A stretch of DNA of 64,000 bases from Heterocephalus glaber (Eukaryota > Chordata > Mammalia > Rodentia > Bathyergidae). The stretch spans positions 13,097,573-13,161,572 of the forward strand of contig NW_004624734.1 of NCBI RefSeq assembly GCF_000247695.1. Reading direction: 5' to 3'. Below, piece after piece: positions 26,110-37,620 of this stretch; position 1 is the stretch's first letter; every line of letters starts with the position of its first letter. The position numbers were made by a program, and so were the translations under genes. The notes under the pieces are model-generated. The model worked only from the letters and a program-made list of their open reading frames with translations, made no database searches and was not told the origin of the DNA.

Positions 26110-27184
26110 CCTGACAACTCTGGGTGAGGACTGGTCATTTGGCATTCTATGCTTGCTCTCTTTGTGTGTCTGTTTGGCGTGGGTGGGCATCATGGTGTCA
26201 GGGGGTCAAGTCCATGGTTATGGAGCAATTCCCCAAGCTTAGCTTCCCCTGAAACTGTGTGAGTGCTCCTGGTACTCTTTTTCATGAAGGCTGTTTTTCT
26301 TGCATTACACCTTCTGTTTATCTGTTCCCCCCAGACTTTCTCCTGAGGTCTATTCTGTGTCCAGGAGTACAGAATTTTCTTTCATTTGCTAGCAAATCAA
26401 AGAGGAAAGGACTTCTGACTTCTTACCTGGGTTTCATCTTAACCCAGCAAACAACCAACCCCAAGTCACCTGTCACATTTCCATCCTCAAAGATGGCAAA
26501 GAACCTTTTCTTAGTGAGAAGAAACATGCATTTCTTGGCTCCTCTCTGCGGAAAAAAAAAAGGTCTTTTCCAAAAAAAGGAGGAATAGGAGGGGGAAGGC
26601 TAGGAGCTTCCTTGTGGGTACCAGTGATAACTACCAGTGATAACACTGAGACTCTGGGCCCTGCTTCCTGTAGGGATAAGAGAGGGCCAGGGGTAGTGGA
26701 CCCTCGCCACAGTGAGTGGAACTTTAAGCTGTTCAGTTACTCATCCAACTAGTATATATAAATATCAGTAGGGAGGAATGACTGTTGTAGGAATTTCACC
26801 CCTGGAGTTACCACATAAGTTAATTTACCTGTTTCTCATATAATGCACTTACTAAAATAAACTTTTACTCCATTATGGAGTGTAAGTAACAGGCCTCCTG
26901 CAGGCAAAATAGAAAAAGGCCTGCAGAGTAAAGTTCCTTTACTTTTTTTTTTTTTTGAGACATTGTCTTCTGAAACCAGCATCATCTATATTATTAATCG
27001 CTTGTAGGCCTTTATACCACATTGCATTACTCCCTTGGAATTAAACTGCACATATAAAGTATGAAAAATGTACTTTTTAAACAGTAAAAAAGTAATTTTC
27101 TCACATAATACCCCAAATAAAGTGCCATGGAGCCATTAGTAGTAAATTGAATTTTTTGGTATGTAATTTGTACAAAAACTGACA

Positions 27185-27500
27185 AGCGCGAGCCCCCTCT
27201 CCCCCATCATTAGTCACTGGGCTTAGCGGACACAGAGGCAGTAATCTGCAAGGGCAGGCATTTTGATGTCGACTTCAATTGCACACTTCATTTATTTGGA
27301 CAGGGCACAGGCGGCAGCTTCTGTCACGGGGCATCATGGCACTATTAGCGAATTTCGCCCCAGGGCAGCTGGGACGCTGTGCTGGGGCAGATGTTCTTTT
27401 CAGCCTATTCAGTGACCATTCTTGGGGGTTGTTTACTGTTGCCATGGTGACCTTCATTTCCATAGCAGCAGCACTGCTGTATCTCAGAGGAAAATGAATT
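27185..27500. promoter_or_regulatory. Candidate conserved intronic enhancer
   Basis: An unusual block in this AT-rich intron. It is repeat-free and keeps several CpGs (gcgcg, agcgga, gtcgac, gcgaatttcgcc). It contains a forkhead motif TGTTTAC at 27430-27436 and an RFX X-box-like GTTGCCATGGTGAC at 27438-27451. CpG retention together with dense motifs suggests purifying selection about 0.75 kb before the cassette exon. It is unproven without an alignment. Confidence 0.45.
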
Positions 27501-28257
27501 TAGTTATAAAAGGATAATATTTTTCTCTGTCTCTACGTAACCTGCCATCTGTCAACTGGTGGATCAGTAAGGATTCAGAAACCTATTAAGAATTATAGCA
27601 ATGGAGTGATGGGTATTTTAGGGGGGTTCAGATTAAAACCAGTAATAGATATGAAAGCCAATACTGTGCTCTCAATATCAGAACTTTAATTTTTTTCTGT
27701 ATATTTTAAGTACTTTTTTTAATGCCTTCATCACCTCTACCACCACCATGTATACACATAACCTCATAAAGTACAGTTTGCATTCTGCTGACAAATGGAA
27801 ATGACCAAATATCTTGTTTGTATCTCACTCGATGCAGGTGTATTTAATGCTTTTCTTCTTGGAGCTGTGAGCTTTCCCCAGTTCATTAGAGATTCCTGTG
27901 GCTGAACTTCCTATTGTCACCGCCTCTTCTACTCCTCACCCAAGGGGAGAGCCAAGGGGGCATGTAGATCAGCAGCTTATCAGAAACATACCATGCATTA
28001 CAACATTCACAAAGCAGAAGAAAACAGGCTCACCTGATAAAGAAAACTTACGAACATGCTCCTCAAATCTCACTCTAAAGTGCCTTTTCTTCCTCTCAGA
28101 TCCTAATGGTAAGGCAGTCACCTTCAGGATAGCTCATCCAGTTCTTGGATTTTTTTTTTCTCTATTGTACATATTCATGAACTATAACTTGCAGGGGGAA
28201 AATACACACACACCAGCCCTGTTGTAAATAATGTTATTTATTGGTTGATTTTTCCAG

Positions 28258-28323
28258 ATCCTGACATTGATGCTGCCAGTGCCATGATGCTTTTGAATAC
28301 TCCCTCTGAGATACAAGCAGGTT
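28258..28323 (+). CDS. FOXN3: FOXN3 alternative 22-residue cassette exon
   Basis: The exon is 66 nt, phase 1 at both ends. The previous exon supplies the first G of the Asp codon and the exon's last T starts the Phe codon completed by the next exon. It encodes [22 protein letters not shown]. The acceptor is tttccag|ATC and the donor is GTT|gtgagt, a near-consensus site. Its 66-nt length equals the 22-residue difference between the known long (490 aa) and short (468 aa) human FOXN3 isoforms, so it should be the cassette whose skipping gives the short form. On skipping, G|TT gives Val-Pro-Pro, which keeps frame and fits the short isoform as I remember it. The role of this insert is not established from the sequence. 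It lies between the forkhead domain and the C-terminal regulatory region. Confidence 0.93.
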
Positions 28324-31300
28324 GTGAGTAGATATTTCTATAGCCTACAGCACCATAGTTTGTGAACTTAACCTTCTCATTCATATACCAGGCCATAGGA
28401 AACACTAATGCTAAAGTAGACCTCCCCTTGTAGCATTACTTTAAGAACTACATTAGCACATGAATACATGTATATGCATATACACATGCATCCATACATA
28501 CATATGAATGAACGCAGAGATGCATTTCTGAGATGAGAAAGTTCAGATAGAATTTTAGGGCTTATGACTTGGGGGCAGAGAAACAAACCCCATAATGACC
28601 CTAGTGGAAAGAACTTCCTTTCTCCTGCTAGAATCGTTCCTCTGAGATTGTAGAAGAAGCTCTTAATCCAGTCAGCTTAACCGTGATGGAGCTGAGCAAT
28701 ACTCATTCATAGAAATTTCTTTCCTTTCTGGTCCTTATTAATACAAGCCTGCTATTTTGGAAAGTCTGGCCTTCTCAAGTTTATGCTAGTCATAAAATGG
28801 AACCATGACACCTTGTATCATCTCTACACAGCCTTCCAGGCTGCCACAGAGAGAAGGGCACAGCTGGGTTAGCTAAGTGCTCCTGCCTTTACCTTCTGTT
28901 GGCCATTGAGCAACGTCAAGTTTGAGATAACTCTTTTCCTACTTGGACTTCTTTTCTGTCTACCGTCTGATGTCTTTCTGCATCTTTAGAGCTAGACCAA
29001 TGTAGTTTTAGAAAGTTTTCCTTCACAAGAGATGAAAAATGACCTTAAGTGAAGATATCTGTGTCTTTTCTAGACTCAAAGCTTGTCCCTCTGCCCACAT
29101 TGCACACCCAGCCAGAAGCCTGTTAGTGGACAGATAGCTAGACTGCCAAGGTGTACCCAGCTTGTCACCAGGACATGAATTGATTCATTCCAGTCTATTG
29201 ATGAAACATGGTAGTATGGAGATGGTGACATAAAGCAATAGACGTCACTATGACATTACTGGGGACTGGTCCTCACCCTTCTAATTCCTTTGGCTGAGAC
29301 ATTTGACCATCTGGGCCTCTGGCTCTCTGAGGATCTCTTAGCCTCCTAAGCAATGGAAATGCCCTACTTTTGGAGAGGATAGTGTTTGCCACCAGAAAGT
29401 GCCCATCCTCAGACCCCCAACAGGTGTCACCGTGGACTGATACGGGTTCCAGTCCGCCTTTCATAGCCCTCCACTTGTCCCAGCCTTTCTGATAGCTTTA
29501 GGAAATTTGGCTCCACTGTTGCTTTTTGTTCCTGTTCTAAAAGACTAAAGAAATACATCCAAAAATTCTCAGGAAGACCCGATCCTCTGCCTGAGCTGCC
29601 CTTACCTGCTCCTAACAGTGCAGGATTCTCATTCTTCCTTTGCTAACTTGGGTTACTAGCATTTGGAATGTTAGTCTGCCCAGCAAACAGCACTGCTGCA
29701 CACACGTGTAACTGGTACATTTCTGTAACTAGCACTTAACCTGGAATGTGGCTTTTACATGTTCAGATTTTTAGAGAAATACTTAAAAACCTCCATTCTT
29801 AGATGGCATCTCAGGAAAAGTGCAGCCCAGATTGTAATCAAGTTACAGGCTGAAATGATTTCTAAAATCAAGTTGCATAACCTGTCCTAGTGGAAACACT
29901 GATTTCATCAGAGCCATGCAAGATTTGAGCACCTTCTTTAGCACTCAACCATTGTACACAGTGATCATTAAATTAAAAAAAAAAATACTGTCAGTGAACT
30001 GGTGGAAAAGGCAAGGGAATTGATGGAGCATTTATAGATCCTCAGCAGCTTTCATGAAATTCCCCTATTATTGAATTCTTGGCTACAGATGGAAAAGGAA
30101 AAGCCATACTCCCAATTAGCCTGGGTCAACAGGTCAGTTGTTCTGAATGTTCTCATTTCTATTCCTATAACTCCCCAACTGGAAAAATTCTCCTTCCAAG
30201 ACATTAATAGTCCTATTTACATTGGAATGCTGAATTAGAATGCTGAAGTTGAGAGTTGCAAAGCTATAGGATCATTTGGGAAGTCTTTCTTAGAAAGCTA
30301 GTATGACTGGGTGAGAAATCCGGCCATAACCTTCAGTCAGGAAGGCCCCGTGCTGGAGGGGGTTCCAAGGCTCCAGAAGAAAAGAGCCAGGATCCCTATG
30401 AAGGTCACAGAAGATGAAGTCGCAGACAGGAGCCGAGAGACGTAAGCATGAAGATTTGGGGTAGGGACATCTTCATGTTTGTCTTCCCATTTGACCTCCA
30501 GTGCTGGTCTAATAATATCCAAGAGGTCAGATACAGGCATAGTCAATGGGCAGGTAAAAGGCCCCAAAGATTGGAGCAGTACCTTATGAGGGAGTGAAGA
30601 TACATCAGGAGTCTACTGTGTACGCCTGGAAAGTCAGGTGGCCGTTGCTTACCCTTGTAATAGAGCCAGAGGTGACCACTGTTTTCAGCCAGCACTTCCT
30701 TGCTTCACTCTTCCCTGCCCACCTTTATTTCCTTTTACATTTTGTAGTGTTTCTTGCCTTGAGATTTGAGGCAGTGCCTTGCCCTCTTAAGAGAGAAGCG
30801 TTACAAAGCTAGAATGATTAAGCCGCCATTCCTAGCCCTGCCAGCATGGTCCCAGGCTAGAAAACAAGAAGAGATCGCTGGATGGAAGGTCTCAGTGTGG
30901 ATCTGTACCAGCCTTCTCGAGGTCCCTGCCTGCCCAGAGCCAGCCTATATTTTCCCTTGGGCTGGGGCTCCTCGTGCAATGCTCTCCTTAGCCCCTTGGC
31001 TTCCCCTCTCAGCCTGCTTCATCCCCTTGTCTGAACAGGTGCTGCCAGCCTAGGGTCTCTGCCTCTGTGCACTGTGAGAAGTTAGAGGCTGGCTTGAAAG
31101 GGTTTCCCTTTGTCATCGCCCTTTGTAGCTGCTTCGCCTCAGGTCACCAGATGGCAGCCACTTAGATCTTTTCCTTTCTTCCTTTCTTTACTCAGCTTGT
31201 GCAAAGTGAGCTCAGGGCTGGTGGACCAGCCACTGTCCAGAGTGAGTAGGTCCTACAAAGGAAACTGCTCGAGAACCTGTCTAACACAAGCTTCTTTCTC

Positions 31301-33293
31301 TGAGGGACCCACGTGCCCAGAGGAGCCCCATGCAACCTGCATTGCTTGGGCTGGAGTCAGTCTTGTTTCAGCCTGATGCTTTTCTTTCGGTCAGGCAATG
31401 GGTTGCAGCTAATGAAAACCTGGGCTCCAACAGTTTGTCCTCCTGGTGGCACCTGCGGAGCATGTGACATTAGCTTTTTCAGACTGCCAGTTTGCAGTGT
31501 GGGACACGTTCTGCAAGGAGAGCTATTAGGTCCCACGTGCTCCCTAGGACACTACTTCAGAACACTCAGTACAGGGTATGGTTGGCTCAGTATCTTCCTA
31601 ACTTTGGATTATGCTCCCTAGCCTACCCTCCCCCCCAAAATTTCAGCTTCTGGTATCCCCTTTAAGCACCTGCCATGCAGAGCCCCTTTGACAAGCCCAG
31701 TGAGTCATCTTTAACCCCCGTGGAGGAATTGTTATTAAGTCAGGAGAAGCCAGATCACTATTACTCATCTTCAAAGGCTTATATAACCCCTGGTTGGAAT
31801 GTTCCCACAGGCGAACTCTGGATAATAAACAAAACAACGGAAAAGGACCTAGGGGGAGGGAGGCTGGCGTTCCACTCCCCCTGGAAGTGGGGTATGTGTC
31901 AGCCTCAGCAGACGAAGTAGAAGATAAGCAGCCTCGAAATCGGTCCCCTCCCCAGCCTGTTTCCAAGGGAGCAGGTGGAAAGGCCGCCTTTGGGAAAGGA
32001 AAAGATTATAAGAATCACCTGCTGCTCAGCTTATGGCCTTTGGTGGAGTTGGCCAGGGCTGCCCTCTCAAGGCTGTGGGAGGAGCTCTGAGGTTAATTTT
32101 AGAAGTGAAAAATCAAGTGAGCTATGAATCAAGAGGGAGGCTGGGGACGTGCCGGGGGACGTGCCGAGGGACGACTTACTGTGCAGGAGAGTTTGTCTTA
32201 TGCCTCAGACATTTTTTTGTTTGTAAGATTCCCAAAATCACATTATCCTGTTGGATCAGGGCATCTACAGTGATTGGTGCTGCTTGATCTGGCTGTTTTT
32301 ATGAGTGTGTTGCTTTCTTGCTAAAGTCAGCAAGTTTAGAGTCACCCTCTAACTTCAAAGAACCCTAGCAAGTGTTGGGGACTCTGGTGCTGAAGTCCTT
32401 GGCACCTTATTATCCCAGCAGCTAGAAAGTTCGAGACCTACATCTTCTCTCCTATACAAGATGCATATTTAACTGATCTACAAAAAAGGATGATGCTTGA
32501 GCCCTGGGCCTCTTCTAGTGAGAGCCACAAATCAATTAGAGGTTGATTCACTGTGTGCAGTTTGTTAAGTCTTTGACCTGGGTGGAGTTTAGCTGTTTTC
32601 ATTGCATTGGGTGGGGTGGGTTGTTGTGAAAGTGTTGGTATTTAAGTGTCTTGATGTGCTCTGAGGGAAACAGAGTGGAAGGAAGGGAAAGAGACGTGCT
32701 GATAGACCAAGGCCTGAAGAATGGACTCACGTTCCTGCTGAATCCAGTAAAAAGCAGGGGAAGATGGACATCAGAATGCCTTTCTCAGAAAGTTATTTTA
32801 TACCAGCTATGATGCACTGTTCAGAAGCTACATTCCTGACGCTAGGGGATGGGGACGGAAAGGAGAAGAGATGGCACAGTCAGCTGGCTTCTCGCAGTCA
32901 GTGAGCAAATACAAACACATCTACCACCTCAACATGGAGAGTGCTGCCAGTGAGCATGAGAAGCGCCAGGATTAGCGGAGACAGCGCTCACTTGCAGCTC
33001 ATTGGAGAACAAGCTCCAGGACTCAGTAGGCGCCCAGACCGTGCCAGAAATCTTGTGGGGTTAAGAAAATAGCTTAGGAGAAGTCTACGGTACTGCAAGA
33101 TCACTTTGTCCATGAGATTCTCTTTAAAATGAGTGCAGTTCACTCATTAGGAAGATGTTTTAACAAGAAAGAGCAAAGGTACAACCAATTACAAAAGGCA
33201 TAATACAAGTGAAAGAATTTCCCCATGTCCTGAGCCTATTAAGCCATGTGCCTTATATAATCAATGAGGCCGCTAGAGAGATGATGTGGGGTG

Positions 33294-33323
33294 GTGGATG
33301 ATGGTGGTGGTGGTGGTGGTGGT
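33294..33323 (+). repeat. (GGT)n trinucleotide run
   Basis: Perfect TGG/GGT repeat of about nine units in intron DNA, just before a MIR. Confidence 0.95.
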
Positions 33324-33334
33324 ATACATGGCCG

Positions 33335-33495
33335 GCCAGCCACTGAGATAAGCAGTTTACATAACTCACCTTATTTAATCCTCAGAACAGTCCTATGAGG
33401 TGTGTTTATGCTTGCTTTACCAGTGAGGGAATGGAGGCACGGAGAGGCTAAGGTACTAGGCCAAAGCCACAGGCTGGGTGGGCCAAGCCTTTGAA
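33335..33495 (+). mobile_element. MIR SINE
   Basis: The order ttatttaatcctcagaacag, cctatgaggtgtgtttatgc, gaggcacggagaggctaagg matches MIR over most of its length. Confidence 0.7.
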
Positions 33496-34039
33496 CCAAG
33501 GCAGTGCTGCTCAGAGCCTTTGGCCACTGCAGTGTGCATCTTCCAGGCAGGTTTCCATGAGATGGGGCATCCGCAGCTCCAAGTCTCCAGCAGGTGTTTG
33601 CTGTGGACTGGGTTCCTTTTCTTTCCCTTCGTGTTGCTTAAAGGTTTGGGCATTGGGAAGAGGACCCTGTGATGAGACACTGTCCTCAGGCTGCTTTTCT
33701 TGTTTCATAGGCAGATGTCTCCTGGCCATGCCAGAGAGCAAAAGCACATATGCTCCATGACTTGCATGTGCTCTCTTCCATTCCAGGGCTTCCTCATCTC
33801 TGTCCAGTGTTGAAGGCTGGCTCGGGTGTTTGTGCTGCAGCGATGGCTGACATACAGCACACAAGCATAGCTGAGCATCACAGGAGCTGTTCAGTCAGCC
33901 ACTCTGTCACCGGGAAGACTGCTAAATTCTTAACTTGTTGGTGTGGCTTTTGCCTCATTCCATATTTCTGGGTTTTCAGCTCACCTAAAGTGCAGAATGT
34001 TCAGCCTTCTAGCAATTCCTCTGTAGACAGTGATCGTGT

Positions 34040-34165
34040 CAGCGATGATAACAGTGATAGCTAACACACATGTTCTAAATACGAGTGCCTCTTTTAAGTC
34101 AGTTAAATCTCCTAGTACCTTGAGAGGTAAGTATTATTTTGTCCCCCAGCTTACTTAAGGAATTG
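34040..34165 (+). mobile_element. MIR fragment
   Basis: Diverged MIR-like text (agtcagttaaatctcctagt, then gaggtaagtattattttgtc). Confidence 0.45.
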
Positions 34166-34429
34166 CATGGGGGTTCAGTCAGTAGTTGACAGAGATAACA
34201 CCCAGACCCAGGGTAGTCTAACACCAGATACTAGTTCTCAGCCACGTCAGTGCAGGCCACTTTCTTGCTCCAAATCATATAATGGTTTTCCCAAGTCCCA
34301 TGGGCTAACATCTAAGTGAATCCCATTCCTACTACGATTGTATGCTGTACCAAAGTAACTTTTAGTTTCCTGTGCATGCTGTGCTTTAAAAAAAAAAAAC
34401 AAAAAAACAACTCCAGGACTTTGTATCTT

Positions 34430-34650
34430 CTACTTCTCTGGCTTAGAATTTCAGTGTAAGTGGCACTTCTTACAGGAAGCCTTCCCTGGTACCCTTATAC
34501 ACCTACAGTCCGTATAACTGATCATATTGTGTCTTCAGTGTCTCAGATTCTCTTATCTGTCCCACTTAACTGTTATTGCCCTATGACCTTATCACCTGAT
34601 ACAGATAATACACAGGAAAATGCTTGGCAAACATTTTAATAATTAAATGA
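34430..34650 (+). mobile_element. L2 LINE 3' fragment
   Basis: The phrases caggaagccttccctggtac, gtcccacttaactgttattg and atacacaggaaaatgcttgg follow the L2 3' end order. Confidence 0.55.
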
Positions 34651-36459
34651 TACAGTCTGTATATGGGACTGTCACCATTTTTACTGCCCAGGGTCACAAT
34701 GTAGTTCAGATTTTCAGTATTTAAGTTACTTATCCACATTTTTTTCTAAATCGATCTCCGGTTTTGATATTCTCCTTTCCTCCATTTTTGTTGTCTTGAT
34801 AGCCTTAGCAAAAATCGGATGGCCACATATGTGTGGTTCTATTTCTGTATCCCATGTGGTTCCTTTGATTTATATGTTTGTACTATCTCCTCCCTCAGAT
34901 AATCTAATCTATCATCTGAAACCAGGCTGCTGATTGGGGGTGGGAGGAGTTCCTGATCTTGCTCTGCTCACTCCCCAAATTGGTTATGATAAGAGGCTGG
35001 GGTCATTCTGGAACACTGGACTGTACTTGATGCTGGTGAATTAGGCAAGAGTTTCAATTTTAACTCCCATCCTACCTTTTATAAGACCTAATAATAAGGG
35101 CTTCATACAAACCTGGAAGAGAAATGGCAAAAATTATTAGCAACAAGTACAAAATGCCCAAGAAGTCAGTAGTCTGTAAAATTATCCCATGTTCATGAGT
35201 GGACATTCACCTTACATGAAGGATGTTTAGTTAAAAGTTAGGAATATTTATAAAACACATATTCTTAGAGATCTAAAAGTCAAGTGAGTAAATTATATGT
35301 ATAGGTAATTTACTTTATAAGAAGGATTTATTCTATACAAATAATACTGTGTTTAAGCACTTACAATCCAGGCTGGTTTTTGTGTTTCAGGGTATAATTC
35401 TTTAGACTTTTTGGTGGTGTTGGTAATAGCACAGTTTACACACTTGCACCTGTAGGAAACTGTGCCAAGGCTGGGGAGCAAAAGGGGTCTTGGCAGGAAG
35501 AAGTCCCAAGAAGGAAATCACTTCTGGGAATTGTGCAGAGTCACACAAGAACTAAGGTTAAACCCATCTGTACTCACGATTAGCAGTGTCACCTGGCCTC
35601 ACAGCCACAGGGAGGGGCCTTGGTAGATGTAGCAGGTGACAGAGGATTTGCTTGAACTAGACAAAATTGCTGTTTGGAAGGTTAAAAAACAAAAGTCAGA
35701 TATCAGAGATTCTGCGCAGTTTCCTTGTTGTCATGTAAATCCTCAGACAAAATTGGATTGGCGGGAAGCCACGCTGAGTATGCATGGGATGTGGACCGGT
35801 CTATAGAAGTATCCCACATGTGTATCTGGAGATGGATCTGATGGTCACTGGCCACATGGTCGCTTAGCGTTCGGGCTGCTCCAGGAATGAGTGTGTGGAA
35901 GGTGGATTCTGTGGAGACTCTCAGGAAGATTTCTTGGGAGGAACTTTGGAAAAGGAGGGATGTGGGCCTCCAGAGCCATCTCTGTGGGACTCTGAGGCTA
36001 ACAACAGAACCTAGAGGTTACCTCTTTCCTCCCAAGGACCTGAGGAGGGACCTCTGGGGTGGACTGTGTTGCAAGGCTGAGGGTTCAAGTAGCTTGAAAA
36101 ATTGGCTCTGCTGTTACTTTTGGCTGTATTTCTCCTTTGTTGGATGAAGGACAAATAGGAAAATGTTCTCAACTTATGACCCTGGCCTGAGAAGCATGAA
36201 GAAATATATTTGTTAGGTCATCTGCTGTCCTTCCTTTGTGAGATTTCTTAGGTTCTGACCAAAAGATTAGAGGTTATGGTTAACAAATGCAAGAAAATGG
36301 TATTTGAAGCCTGTTGTTACAAAGTTACTTTTTCTTTAACCTAGGTATCAATATTTTGTTTGTAAGCTATTGGTCTGATTTTGCTGGCCAAATTATGTTT
36401 CTGCTCTTTCTATCTGGTCTTGTTCTTTTGGTATCTTTTTCTTTCTGTATATGTATGTG

Positions 36460-36461
<2 letters not shown>

Positions 36462-36504
<43 letters not shown>

Positions 36505-36510
36505 TGTGTG
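36462..36510 (+). repeat. (TG)n repeat upstream of the 106-nt FOXN3 exon
   Basis: Nearly perfect TG run of 49 nt with one TA interruption. It ends about 155 nt before the exon at 36666 and is transcribed as (UG)n, the preferred ligand of TDP-43. Confidence 0.95.
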
Positions 36511-36665
36511 CAATTTTTCTCTCACTTCTTTCCTTTCCCTCGTCCTCCTCCTCTACCTCCTCCTTCCTCGGTCTCTCTCCCTGCTCCTCCCAGAGTTTCT
36601 GACTTAAAACAGAAGTTGTTACAGTTGATTCACATGCATTATTTTTTTCTTTTCTGCTTTTCCAG

Positions 36666-36771
36666 TTCCTCCAGGAGTGATTCAAAATGGAGCACGGGTT
36701 CTGAGCCGAGGGCTGTTCCCTGGCGTCCGGCCATTGCCAATCACTCCCATTGGAATGACGGCAGCCATGAG
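36666..36771 (+). CDS. FOXN3: FOXN3 internal coding exon (Pro/Gly-rich linker)
   Basis: A 106-nt exon. It starts with TT completing a Phe codon (or Val if the cassette is skipped) and ends with AG of an Arg codon finished by the terminal exon. The peptide begins [16 protein letters not shown] and ends P-I-G-M-T-A-A-M-R. It matches the FOXN3 segment that follows the cassette. The usual mammalian residue at the Met of P-I-G-M-T is, as I recall, Val. The acceptor is cttttccag and the donor is ATGAG|gtaagg. This is a linker between the forkhead domain and the serine-rich C-terminus. No catalytic or structured domain is visible. Confidence 0.95.
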
Positions 36772-37079
36772 GTAAGGGAGGCGCCTACTTGATGAGTGGG
36801 AGGGCCATTGCTTTGTCCTCCGGGGCCCCTTGGAGGATCAAGACGACCAGCTTCTAACCAGTGAAGACATACCTAGTTTGGGTGTTCAGCAAAGTCTAAA
36901 AAGTAACCTCCAGTGCCCCCAGTCCAAATGCCAGCTACTCCTTCATGGGCCATCCTGATTGTTTGCAGATGAGGAGATGGAGGCAAATTAAAGTTTTTTG
37001 GTTTCTGGTTTTTGGTTTTACTTTCCAGGGGAACAGGATTAAAGTGAGTAGAAGGAAAGCATGGGTGGGTTCTTAGATT

Positions 37080-37235
37080 CTAGGCTGTGTCTGACCTGCC
37101 TGGGCCTCAGTTTCCTCACCCACTGTACTTCTCTACGTTTAAGCATGGGTTGCAGTACAAGTCAAATGCAAAATCATGTGTAATACGTGCTTTGGTAAGT
37201 GGCCTATAAATAGCAAGTGGTATCGTTCCCCTGTT
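37080..37235 (-). mobile_element. MIR SINE, antisense
   Basis: Carries the antisense core gcctcagtttcctcacccac followed by the diverged remainder down to gcctataaatagcaagtgg. Confidence 0.6.
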
Positions 37236-37439
37236 TCCAAGAATCAGGTCAGTTGTCAGACCGCATGAACTCTTCCTACGGAAATGTCTTTCTTCCATCC
37301 TCCTCATCTCCACTGCCAGCCCAAGATTAGGGTCCACCACTAGCTTTGAACCCCCATGTGCACCAGTGTGTCAGCCTCCTCCTGTTTTCCTGCCATCTGT
37401 CAGCCACTACCAGAACAGTTTCTTAAAATGTACCAGAGT

Positions 37440-37620
37440 CAGCAGAGCCACCTTCATGACTCTTCACCTCACCCTGTCACCTAGGCCTTCCCTCCTTCTT
37501 GAACCAGATTTGTTCATCAAATATGCCCCGTATTTGCCCATCTTAGTCACGTTGCTGCTTCTGCATAGACTTCCCTCAGCTTGCACATGGTCCCTTCACA
37601 ATACTTTCCTGAAGTGGCCA
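37440..37620 (+). mobile_element. L2 LINE fragment
   Basis: Text such as ctgcatagacttccctcagc and cttgcacatggtcccttcac resembles L2. Diverged and low confidence. Confidence 0.4.

Larger units (their letters stand above)
1..28257 (+). other. FOXN3: FOXN3 intron (3' part), upstream of the alternative exon
   Basis: This stretch runs up to a clean acceptor (pyrimidine-rich ...tttccag) at 28257. I saw no open frame resembling the forkhead domain or the linker that precedes the 22-residue exon, so the earlier FOXN3 exons should lie upstream of the window. The DNA is mostly unique intron with MIR, ID, B1, L1, MaLR, MER5A and Tigger pieces listed separately. Between those repeats (for example 4.2-6.5, 6.6-8.4, 8.6-11.2, 16-19.8, 20.1-22.8 and 25.8-28.2 kb) I see no gene. 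The short open frames there lack codon structure or any recognisable domain. Confidence 0.75.
28324..36665 (+). other. FOXN3: FOXN3 intron between the cassette exon and the 106-nt exon
   Basis: An 8,342-nt intron with a GTGAGT donor and a ...gcttttccag acceptor. It holds MIR and L2 fragments around 33.3-34.7 kb, a GGT trinucleotide run, a short GC-rich tandem at 32.14 kb, and a TG repeat with a long pyrimidine tract just before the acceptor. The 28.4-32.1 kb and 34.7-36.3 kb stretches show no gene that I can recognise. The open frames there (up to about 108 codons) look like chance. Confidence 0.85.

Noticed and set aside
1..28257. Upstream FOXN3 forkhead exons
   Set aside because: I looked for the winged-helix and linker sequences in this stretch and did not find them. 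They should lie before the window.
35887..36147. 86-codon frame with W/K-rich translation
   Set aside because: It may be part of an old LTR-like repeat, but the class was not recognisable and there is no support for a gene.
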